Origin: Lysobacterales bacterium
GTDB lineage: Bacteria > Pseudomonadota > Gammaproteobacteria > Xanthomonadales > Marinicellaceae
Assembly: GCA_026990095.1 (NCBI GenBank)
Contig: JALSIL010000062.1
Location: 1-28,742 of the forward strand
Direction of reading: 5' to 3'
Length of the DNA stretch: 28,742 bases
The position numbers were made by a program, and so were the translations under genes. Positions within the stretch are counted from its first letter, which is position 1, and each line of letters begins with the position of its first letter. The notes under the pieces are model-generated. The model was not told where the DNA came from. It saw only the letters and a program-made list of their open reading frames with translations, and did not search any database. Positions 16,411 through 22,682 of the stretch are shown here, piece by piece.

Positions 16411-17136
16411 ATGCAAGATAAAACAGGACAAAAAATACCACAAGTCACCTTTCCCGTTCGTCACAATTTTGATTGGCACAAATGGAGTACTGATGAATTA
16501 TTTGCCAATAAAACCGTGGCAGTTTTTTCACTACCAGGTGCATTTACTCCAACCTGCTCATCCTCTCATTTACCCCGATACGATCAATTAGCCCCCGTTC
16601 TAAAGACCAATGGCATTGATGAAATTTACTGTGTTAGTGTTAATGATACATTCGTGATGAATGCATGGGCAGATGACCTAAAAGTTAAAAACGTCAAAAT
16701 GCTGCCCGATGGCACAGGTGAATTTACTAAAGGCATGGGTATGTTAGTGGATAAATCTGAAATTGGTTTTGGTAAACGCTCGTGGCGTTATTCCATGATT
16801 GTTAAAAATGGCGTAATTGAAAAAATGTTTATCGAAGAAGAAAAACCTGGAGACCCATTTGGCGTATCCGATGCGGATACCATGTTAAAACACCTTAATC
16901 CGAAAGCCAAAGCTCCCGAGTCAATCGTAATCGTAAGCAAATCTACTTGCCCATTTTGTAAAAAAGCCAAAGAAATGTTGGATGCAAAAGGCATGGATTA
17001 TGAAGAAATCGTCATCGGCAAAGACGCAACTCACGTGACAACACGTGCACTCACAGGAGGGGCGGGCGTGCCACAGATATTTATTGATGGAAAGCACATC
17101 GGTGGCAGCACTGACTTAGCCGAGTATTTAAAATAA
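16411..17136 (+). CDS. Peroxiredoxin-glutaredoxin hybrid (Prx5-Grx fusion)
   Basis: The 241-residue protein joins two redox domains. Residues 1-165 form a Prx5-type peroxiredoxin, with peroxidatic Cys49 in LPGAFTPTCSSSHLPRY and the YCVSVNDTFVMNAW segment. Residues about 170-241 form a glutaredoxin with the Cys180-Pro-Phe-Cys183 active site and GGAGVPQIFIDGKHIGGSTDL for glutathione binding. The layout is that of the hybrid enzyme described in Haemophilus influenzae and other gammaproteobacteria, which reduces H2O2 and alkyl hydroperoxides directly with glutathione. It is cytoplasmic; no signal peptide is present. It has its own predicted promoter, an inverted repeat upstream of it, and an intrinsic terminator downstream, so it looks monocistronic. 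Confidence 0.95.
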   Translation: MQDKTGQKIPQVTFPVRHNFDWHKWSTDELFANKTVAVFSLPGAFTPTCSSSHLPRYDQLAPVLKTNGIDEIYCVSVNDTFVMNAWADDLKVKNVKMLPDGTGEFTKGMGMLVDKSEIGFGKRSWRYSMIVKNGVIEKMFIEEEKPGDPFGVSDADTMLKHLNPKAKAPESIVIVSKSTCPFCKKAKEMLDAKGMDYEEIVIGKDATHVTTRALTGGAGVPQIFIDGKHIGGSTDLAEYLK

Positions 17137-17166
17137 TTTGACGAGCATTTCGGGATTTGAGTATTT

Positions 17167-17197
17167 AAAAGCCCATGACATTACACATGGGTTTTTT
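17167..17197 (+). terminator. Rho-independent terminator after the peroxiredoxin-glutaredoxin gene
   Basis: CCCATG (17172-17177) pairs with CATGGG (17186-17191) around an 8-base loop, extended by a G-T pair. Six T residues follow (17192-17197). AAAA at 17167-17170 lets the stem extend and makes it partly bidirectional. Confidence 0.75.
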
Positions 17198-17210
17198 AAT
17201 GCGTTATAAT
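17181..17210 (+). promoter_or_regulatory. Predicted yicC-gmk promoter overlapping the preceding terminator
   Basis: A perfect TATAAT at 17205-17210 lies 26 bases before the yicC ATG. A partial -35, TTACAC (17181-17186), sits 18 bases upstream within the loop and descending arm of the terminator hairpin. The leader would be about 18 bases with no clear Shine-Dalgarno sequence. Confidence 0.5.
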
Positions 17211-17235
17211 ACCGAAAAAATACAGTAAATACACT

Positions 17236-18108
17236 ATGCTCAAATCCATGACCGCTTTCGCTAATGGCGATGTTCAAACCCTATTTGGTCGATTCACCTG
17301 CGAAATGCGCTCGGTAAATCAACGTTTTTTGGATGTTACTATTCGTCAACCCGATTTTTTACGTAAAACCGAAGGTGAAATCCGCAAACTTATTACTGGC
17401 TACCTTAATCGTGGCAAAGTGGAAATATTTATCAAATATTACCCCAATCCCGATGCCGATATTAATGAACTGAGTATCAACACACCCTTACTCAAACAAT
17501 TATTAGCCTGCAGTGACGTGGTCAACAAAAAAGTCATAGGCATTAAAACCGACTTTAACACCATGGACATTTTAAAATGGCCACAATTGGTTATACAATC
17601 ACCCAAAGACACCAGTGAACTCGAACAAACCACCTTGGATTTAATCCAACAAGTCTCTGCCAAATTACTTAAAGCTCGTATTCGTGAAGGAGAAGCATTA
17701 AAAGCGGTATTACTTGAAAAATTATCCGTCATCAGTCAAACCAAAGACTTAGTTGAACAACACATACCCGAAATTCAAAAAAGTTTAAAAGAGCGCTTAT
17801 TAGCAAAACTTGAAGAAATAGATGTCGAACACAACGAAGATAGATTTGAACAAGAGCTCGCCATGTTGTTGCAAAAAGCCGACATTATCGAAGAAACAGA
17901 TCGACTCAACACTCACATCAAAGAAATTCATCGCGTGATTGAGCTGGATGAACCCGTTGGTCGTCGATTAGACTTTTTGATACAAGAATTACACCGCGAA
18001 GCTAACACCATAGGCTCAAAGTCTGCTACCATACTGACCTCACAATCGAGCATCAACCTCAAAGTAGCAATTGAGCAAATGCGTGAACAAATTCAAAACA
18101 TCGAGTAA
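17236..18108 (+). CDS. yicC: YicC family endoribonuclease
   Basis: The 290-residue cytoplasmic protein has the YicC N-terminus MLKSMTAFANGD...EMRSVNQRFLDVTIRQPDFL, then a glycine-containing RGKVEIFIKY strand. The DUF1732 C-terminus reads EPVGRRLDFLIQELHREANTIGSKS, the most conserved block of the family. YicC of E. coli has been reported as an endoribonuclease affecting RyhB small RNA stability. A short arm rich in Glu/Gln and Lys (residues about 130-220) is probably helical. It is next to gmk, a pairing widespread in proteobacteria, with six bases between the stop and the preferred gmk ATG. A perfect TATAAT upstream suggests constitutive expression. Confidence 0.93.
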   Translation: MLKSMTAFANGDVQTLFGRFTCEMRSVNQRFLDVTIRQPDFLRKTEGEIRKLITGYLNRGKVEIFIKYYPNPDADINELSINTPLLKQLLACSDVVNKKVIGIKTDFNTMDILKWPQLVIQSPKDTSELEQTTLDLIQQVSAKLLKARIREGEALKAVLLEKLSVISQTKDLVEQHIPEIQKSLKERLLAKLEEIDVEHNEDRFEQELAMLLQKADIIEETDRLNTHIKEIHRVIELDEPVGRRLDFLIQELHREANTIGSKSATILTSQSSINLKVAIEQMREQIQNIE

Positions 18109-18114
18109 TTGACT

Positions 18115-18738
18115 ATGCAAGGCAAATTAATCGGCACACTTTTTATCGTATCTGCACCCTCTGGCACAGGCAAAACCAGCCTCGTTAATGCCCTCGTCCG
18201 AGACACCAATCACCTAAAACTATCGGTTTCATCCACCACTCGTGCACCACGTTCACGTGAAATTGAGGGCTACCATTATTTTTTTATTGATGAAGAAAAA
18301 TTTAAACAAAAAATAACGGCAGGTGATTTTCTCGAACACGCAGAAGTATTTGGCAATTACTACGGAACCTCTCAAGAATCAGTCGATAAAATGCTGCACG
18401 AAGGGCACGATGTGGTATTAGAAATTGACTGGCAGGGTGCACAACAAATAAAGAAACGTCGCCCCGATGCAGTGAGTATATTTATCCTACCACCAAGTAT
18501 CCAAGCCCTACGCGACCGATTAGAAAACCGCGGACAAGACTCTAAAAAAGTTATCGACGCACGCATGAAAAAATCACTCAACGAAATATCACACTACGGC
18601 GAAGCCGATTATCTTGTCATTAATGACGACTTCGAAGACGCCCTCAAAGGCCTCAAAACCATCGTTCGTGCTCACCGCCTAGAAACAGCTAAACAGTCAG
18701 TGATTAATAAAGACGTGATTAATGGATTGTTGGGCTAG
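18115..18738 (+). CDS. gmk: Guanylate kinase
   Basis: The 207-residue enzyme phosphorylates GMP to GDP with ATP. It has the P-loop SAPSGTGKTSL near residues 12-22, SVSSTTRAPRSREIEGYHYFF (GMP-binding region), the lid GDFLEHAEVFGNYYGTS and VLEIDWQGAQQIKK with the catalytic Asp. I preferred the ATG at 18115; a TTG at 18109 is in frame immediately after the yicC stop and would add two residues. GAG of the yicC end may act as a weak ribosome site. In related bacteria gmk is followed by rpoZ and spoT; here the next genes converge (tolA), so that link has been broken. Confidence 0.95.
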   Translation: MQGKLIGTLFIVSAPSGTGKTSLVNALVRDTNHLKLSVSSTTRAPRSREIEGYHYFFIDEEKFKQKITAGDFLEHAEVFGNYYGTSQESVDKMLHEGHDVVLEIDWQGAQQIKKRRPDAVSIFILPPSIQALRDRLENRGQDSKKVIDARMKKSLNEISHYGEADYLVINDDFEDALKGLKTIVRAHRLETAKQSVINKDVINGLLG

Positions 18739-18822
18739 GGGTCTATAAAAATATCATTAATGCAATAATTTGCCACTGTGCCAGTTGAAAATCGAGACAG
18801 TTTAACTGCATTGGTGTTTTTA

Positions 18823-19650
18823 TTATTCTTGTGCTTTGAATGTAAAGATGGCATTGCGGTCAAAGACTTTTTCGAAGCCTTTGTAGGGCAGTGGTTCGGC
18901 TTTCATGATGGCGTCAACTATGGACTTTTTGACTATTTCACTGGCGTTACAGGGTGAGGCGATGGTGACATTAACTACGGCACCGCCAGGGATTTGACGA
19001 ACCTTTACACTGCATTGCATGTACTGCTTGGTTGAGGCGGGTTGGCTCCATTGCTGATAAACGGCAGTTTGTACCGCATTTATCCATAGTGACAGGAGTT
19101 CATTGCGTTTATCGGCTTCAGATTTGCCTTTGATTGTGCTTGTGTTGGGTTGTTTATTTTCTGTTGGTTTTTTAGTTTTGTTAGCCAGCTCTTCTAAATC
19201 ACGCTTGGCTTTTTCAAGTTTCTTTTGATTTTCGCGCTTACGCTTTTCTAAGGCTTTTTTCTTTCGGGTTCTTTCTTGTTGTTCTTTGCGCTCTTTTTCT
19301 AAGACTTTGGTATCAATTTTTGGCTTTGCCTTTTTTGGAATAATTGCAGGTTTCTTTTTTATTGGTTTTGGTTGTTTTTTCACAACCTTTTTTGGTGCTT
19401 GTTTCTTTGCAGGCGTGACTTTTGGTTTTTTGGCTTCTTTTATTTTAACAGGTTTACTTGCTTTTTTTGGTTTCTTACTGCTCTGTTTAACATTCAATTG
19501 CGATACATCAACCATAATGGCTTGAATGGTTTGCCCTTTAACCGGCTTTGATTTGAACTGAAATCCGCCAAATAATAGCAAGCCAATAACCGCTGTTATC
19601 AAGAGTGCCGTATATAAACTGGCAAGAAATTTTATTCGGGTATCAAGCAT
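18823..19650 (-). CDS. tolA: Tol-Pal system protein TolA
   Basis: The 275-residue protein has a short cytoplasmic N-terminus and one membrane span (residues about 8-31). A long Lys/Ala/Glu-rich helical domain follows (about 55-175: KKPKKASKPVKIKEAKKPKV, KERKEQQERTRKKKALEKRK), then a globular domain III (NELLSLWINAVQTAVYQQW...QCSVKVRQIPGGAVVNVTIAS...IVDAIMKAEPLPYKGF) with the conserved Cys pair. TolA links TolQR at the inner membrane to TolB and Pal, driving outer-membrane constriction at division. It is shorter than E. coli TolA (421) because the helical domain is shorter. The span FLASLYTALLITAVIGLLLF lacks the His of the SxxxH motif used for TolQR energisation (Ser11-x3-Ala15 here). Confidence 0.92.
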   Translation of the reverse strand: MLDTRIKFLASLYTALLITAVIGLLLFGGFQFKSKPVKGQTIQAIMVDVSQLNVKQSSKKPKKASKPVKIKEAKKPKVTPAKKQAPKKVVKKQPKPIKKKPAIIPKKAKPKIDTKVLEKERKEQQERTRKKKALEKRKRENQKKLEKAKRDLEELANKTKKPTENKQPNTSTIKGKSEADKRNELLSLWINAVQTAVYQQWSQPASTKQYMQCSVKVRQIPGGAVVNVTIASPCNASEIVKKSIVDAIMKAEPLPYKGFEKVFDRNAIFTFKAQE

Positions 19651-19661
19651 GGGTTAAAATG

Positions 19662-20078
19662 TTATTTGTCCATTGATACTGGGTCAGAAATTAAGCCAAC
19701 TTTCATTGCACCAGCTTTTTGTGCCACCACTAAAGCTTCGTAAGCACGACCATAGTCGACTTTTCTGTCTGCACCAATTAATACGGGCAGCTTTTTGTCT
19801 GCGCGTAAGAAAGCAGCTAGTTTGACTTCGAGTTGTGATTCATCAATGGCTTCAAACTCTCCGCCCTTGCTTAAGAAAAATTGCCCATTTTTATCTATGT
19901 TGATAATCACGGGTTCGGTTTCAATTGATACGGTGTTGGCATTGGACTCGGGCAAACTCACCTCAACGCCTAAATTAAGTAAAGGCGTGGTTATCATAAA
20001 GATAATAAGGAGAACCAAGGTGACATCAATATAAGGCACTACATTAATCTCTGCCATGGCTTTTCTGCGTCTTCTCAC
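19662..20078 (-). CDS. tolR: Tol-Pal system protein TolR
   Basis: The 138-residue ExbD/TolR protein has a basic cytoplasmic start (MRRRRKAMAEINVVPY), one membrane span beginning IDVTLVLLIIFMIT with the essential Asp (Asp18), and a periplasmic domain (EVSLPESNANTVSIETEPVII...PVLIGADRKVDYGRAYEAL). With TolQ it forms the proton-driven stator that energises TolA. It lies three bases after tolQ and eleven before tolA. Confidence 0.95.
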   Translation of the reverse strand: MRRRRKAMAEINVVPYIDVTLVLLIIFMITTPLLNLGVEVSLPESNANTVSIETEPVIINIDKNGQFFLSKGGEFEAIDESQLEVKLAAFLRADKKLPVLIGADRKVDYGRAYEALVVAQKAGAMKVGLISDPVSMDK

Positions 20079-20081
20079 GAT

Positions 20082-20753
20082 TTAACCTCCTGCTTGACGG
20101 TGTAAGATTGTCGAAAACTCTTCTTTAAAAATATCATAAGAGCTATACAATCGTTCTACTTTAGCGTTGAAGTTGTTGTAAAAAATAACCGCAGGAATGG
20201 CAGCAAACAAGCCCATGGCTGTGGCAATAAGTGCTTCAGAAATCCCAGGAGCCACTAAGGCGATGGTGGCTTGGGTGACATTGGATAAGGCATGAAATGA
20301 AATCATAATGCCAATAACGGTACCAAGTAAGCCTATATAAGGGCTGATTGATCCAATAGTTGCTAAAAAGGGCAGGTGTCGTTCAAGCCCATCCAATTCT
20401 TTATTGAGTGCAATACGCATGGCTCTATCGGCAGATTCAGTGGCTTTGACCCCAGATTGCGAGGCTTTACGCGAACGTAAAAATTCGCGAAAACCTGATT
20501 CAAATATTTGTTCCATGCCTGTGGGTTTCTTTTTCTTTTTAACTATGGTGTCGTATAAACGGTTTAAATCAACACCTGACCAAAAAGTGTCTTCAAACTT
20601 TTTACTTTTTTTGCTGTCCGCTTTAAGGCTCATCCATTTGGCAAAAATAATCCACCACGATGAAATCGATGCCAATACCAATAAAAACATCACGCCTTTA
20701 ACAGGCAAGCTGGCATTCATGATTAATTCTATAAAGTTAAAATCTTGGTTCAC
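20082..20753 (-). CDS. tolQ: Tol-Pal system proton channel TolQ
   Basis: The 223-residue inner-membrane protein has three spans, near residues 17-40, 125-150 and 165-190. The conserved MotA/ExbB block reads GSISPYIGLLGTVIGIMISF, then EALIATAMGLFAAIPAVIFYNNF, which lines the proton path. The cytoplasmic loop contains a Lys-rich KKKKKPTGMEQIFESGFREF segment. It overlaps the end of ybgC by 17 bases, more than usual, so ribosomes would have to reinitiate inside the ybgC coding sequence. Confidence 0.95.
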   Translation of the reverse strand: MNQDFNFIELIMNASLPVKGVMFLLVLASISSWWIIFAKWMSLKADSKKSKKFEDTFWSGVDLNRLYDTIVKKKKKPTGMEQIFESGFREFLRSRKASQSGVKATESADRAMRIALNKELDGLERHLPFLATIGSISPYIGLLGTVIGIMISFHALSNVTQATIALVAPGISEALIATAMGLFAAIPAVIFYNNFNAKVERLYSSYDIFKEEFSTILHRQAGG

Positions 20754-21159
20754 TTAATAAATCCTCTTTTAATAATTGTGGAAAGGCAACAACTTTAAAA
20801 CTATCGGCTTTAAGGCTTGCGGCTTTTATTTCGACCGTAGCCAGCAATAAACCGTCTTGGTTGTGCATTTCTTGGTAAAATTCAACTGTTGCTCTTTTTA
20901 TTTTTGTCATTTTGCATGTTACTGTTAACGTATCATCCATCCGAGCGGGTTTTTTAAATTGAATATTAGCAGCAGTAACGACATAAATAATATTATGCTT
21001 GTTTTGTAAATCTGATTGAATAATATTTCGTTGCCTTAACCAATCAGTCCGTGCACGCTCAAAAAAGTTCAAATATCGGGAGTGATAGACCACGCCGCCG
21101 CCATCGGTGTGTTCGTAATAGACTCGGTAATTAAATGTGCTAATAGTGTCTAATGACAT
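20737..21159 (-). CDS. ybgC: Tol-Pal associated acyl-CoA thioesterase YbgC
   Basis: From ATG 21159 the hotdog-fold protein is 140 residues. The active-site block YYEHTDGGGVVYHSRYLNFFERARTDWLR carries the catalytic Asp of 4-hydroxybenzoyl-CoA thioesterase-like enzymes (E. coli reads DTDAGGVVYH). A GTG at 21183 would add eight residues, but it lies upstream of the transcription start predicted from TAGAAT at 21190-21185. In E. coli YbgC hydrolyses short-chain acyl-CoA and is always linked to tol genes; its exact role in envelope biology is open. It opens the ybgC-tolQ-tolR-tolA run. Confidence 0.93.
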   Translation of the reverse strand: MSLDTISTFNYRVYYEHTDGGGVVYHSRYLNFFERARTDWLRQRNIIQSDLQNKHNIIYVVTAANIQFKKPARMDDTLTVTCKMTKIKRATVEFYQEMHNQDGLLLATVEIKAASLKADSFKVVAFPQLLKEDLLSEPRF

Positions 21160-21184
21160 GAATATCTCAATAAATTTTTGCACT

Positions 21185-21190
21185 ATTCTA
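21185..21190 (-). promoter_or_regulatory. Probable -10 element of ybgC-tolQRA
   Basis: On the minus strand TAGAAT (21190-21185, 5/6) lies about 26 bases before the ybgC ATG. The -35 region at 17 bases (TTTCTT) is weak. It supports the ATG at 21159 over the GTG at 21183. Confidence 0.38.
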
Positions 21191-21243
21191 CCTGATTAGA
21201 ACGGCAAAGAAACAAATTTATCTTTGAAGATTAAAAGTTGGTG

Positions 21244-21249
21244 TAAAAT
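21244..21249 (+). promoter_or_regulatory. Probable -10 element of glmU
   Basis: TAAAAT (5/6) lies 25 bases before the glmU ATG in the 115-base divergent region shared with ybgC. TTGAAG at 21224-21229 is a good -35 sequence, but spacing is only 14 bases; TCTTTG is at 17. There is no strong ribosome-binding sequence before the ATG. Confidence 0.35.
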
Positions 21250-21274
21250 GGTTCTTTTTTAACGAAAATTTAAT

Positions 21275-22630
21275 ATGGTTGACTCACTTAATATTGTTAT
21301 TTTAGCAGCGGGCAAAGGCACGCGAATGAATTCAAAAAAACTTAAGGTGTTACACCCTTTTGCGGGCAGCACCATTATTGAGCATATTTTACAAACCAGT
21401 TATGCACTCAATCCCGATAAAGTCATTATGGTTTATGGTCACCAAGGAAAACAACTCAAGCACCATTTAAGCGGTGAAGAAATTCATTGGGTGGAACAAG
21501 TCAATCCAAACGGTACAGGGCATGCGGTTCAATGTGCTTTACCATTGCTTGATGATAATGCAAAAGTCTTGGTGCTCGTTGGTGATGCACCCTTGATTCA
21601 AGTAAAAGATTTGACTCAATTGCTAAAATACCCATCAGTCGTGTTGACTGCACAAGTAAGTAACCCATTTGGGTATGGACGTATAATTAAAAATATGGAT
21701 GGTTTTATCAGTGCCATTGTCGAAGAAAAAGATGCCAGCCCTGAACAAAGACAAGTTAATGAAGTCAATTCGGGGATTATCATGACGACTGCGGAAAACA
21801 TGAAAAAGTGGTTGGCACAAATTAATACCGATAACGCCCAAGGGGAACTGTATTTGACCGATATTATTGGACTGGCGCATAAAGAAGATAAGAGTTTTAA
21901 AGCAGTTCAAGTCGAAGACCAACGCACAATAAACGGCATAAATGATCGGGTGCAATTGGCAAAAAATGAAGCCATAAAGCAACAAATGCTGCGTGAAAAT
22001 CTGATGCTGCAGGGCGTGAGTATGCGCGATCCAGACAGTGTGCAGATTCGGGGTTTTGTTGACTGCGGTGAAGACATAAGCATTGATGCAGGTGTTATAT
22101 TAGAAGGAGAAAACAAAATAGCCGATGATGTCTCTATTGGGGCTTATTGCATCATCAAAAATTGCACATTGGGTAAAGGCACGCGCATCGCACCACACTC
22201 GATGCTAGAGGAGGTAGTCACTCAAGGCGATTGCGATATTGGTCCTTTTGCTCGATTACGACCAGGAACAAAAGTGGCTACAAAAGCTAAAATTGGCAAC
22301 TTTGTCGAAACCAAAAAAACAACCATTGGGCACAATTCCAAAGCCAGCCACCTGACCTATTTAGGTGATTGTGAAATAGGCGATAATTGCAACATCGGTG
22401 CAGGCACCATCACGTGCAATTACGATGGCGTAAATAAATTTAAAACCACCATCGAAGACGATGTCTTTATCGGTTCAGATTCACAACTCATTGCACCGGT
22501 GACAATCGGTAAAGGTGCAACCATCGGCGCAGGAAGTACCATCACTAAAGATGCAGATGCACAAAAGTTAACCCTTTCGCGAGCCAAACAAAGAACCATC
22601 GAAGGGTGGCAGAAGCCTGAGAAAGGTTGA
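21275..22630 (+). CDS. glmU: Bifunctional GlmU: glucosamine-1-P acetyltransferase / GlcNAc-1-P uridylyltransferase
   Basis: The 451-residue enzyme performs the last two steps to UDP-GlcNAc, the precursor of peptidoglycan and lipopolysaccharide. The N-terminal pyrophosphorylase domain has LAAGKGTRMNSKKLKVLHPFAG (nucleotide binding), QVNPNGTGHAVQCAL, VLVGDAPLI and NPFGYGRII. From about residue 250, left-handed beta-helix hexapeptide repeats (IGAYCIIKNCTLGKGTRIAP, DIGPFARLRPGT, KIGNFVETKKTTIG) lead to NLTYLGD-like SHLTYLGDCEIGDNCNIGAGTITCNYDGVNKFKT, the acetyltransferase active site with the catalytic His. The length is standard. glmS follows 5.7 kb downstream, separated by the FG-GAP/regulator pair. 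Confidence 0.96.
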   Translation: MVDSLNIVILAAGKGTRMNSKKLKVLHPFAGSTIIEHILQTSYALNPDKVIMVYGHQGKQLKHHLSGEEIHWVEQVNPNGTGHAVQCALPLLDDNAKVLVLVGDAPLIQVKDLTQLLKYPSVVLTAQVSNPFGYGRIIKNMDGFISAIVEEKDASPEQRQVNEVNSGIIMTTAENMKKWLAQINTDNAQGELYLTDIIGLAHKEDKSFKAVQVEDQRTINGINDRVQLAKNEAIKQQMLRENLMLQGVSMRDPDSVQIRGFVDCGEDISIDAGVILEGENKIADDVSIGAYCIIKNCTLGKGTRIAPHSMLEEVVTQGDCDIGPFARLRPGTKVATKAKIGNFVETKKTTIGHNSKASHLTYLGDCEIGDNCNIGAGTITCNYDGVNKFKTTIEDDVFIGSDSQLIAPVTIGKGATIGAGSTITKDADAQKLTLSRAKQRTIEGWQKPEKG

Positions 22631-22638
22631 GATTAAAG

Positions 22639-22675
22639 TAAAAAAACCAAGGCACTCCTTTGGAATGTCTTGGTT
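22639..22675 (-). terminator. Rho-independent terminator of the FG-GAP gene
   Basis: AACCAAG (22645-22651) pairs with CTTGGTT (22669-22675). The stem continues inward through GCA/TGT and TCC/GGA with one mismatch to a TTT loop. The A-run at 22640-22646 becomes the T-run on the minus strand, so the signal terminates leftward transcription eight bases after the FG-GAP stop. It may also slow glmU transcripts, but no T-run follows on the plus strand. Confidence 0.8.
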
Positions 22676-22682
22676 AGTGTGG

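Noticed and set aside
18759..18812. Nested inverted repeats between gmk and tolA (AATGCA/TGCATT, ACTGT/ACAGT) as a bidirectional terminator
   Set aside because: The arms are five to six bases with long spacers and no T-run at the right place, so a stable terminator hairpin is not supported.
19286..19525. 79-codon open frame on the plus strand, rich in Phe and Gly
   Set aside because: It is the complement of the Lys-rich helical region of tolA; the composition is explained by that, with no ribosome site or homology.
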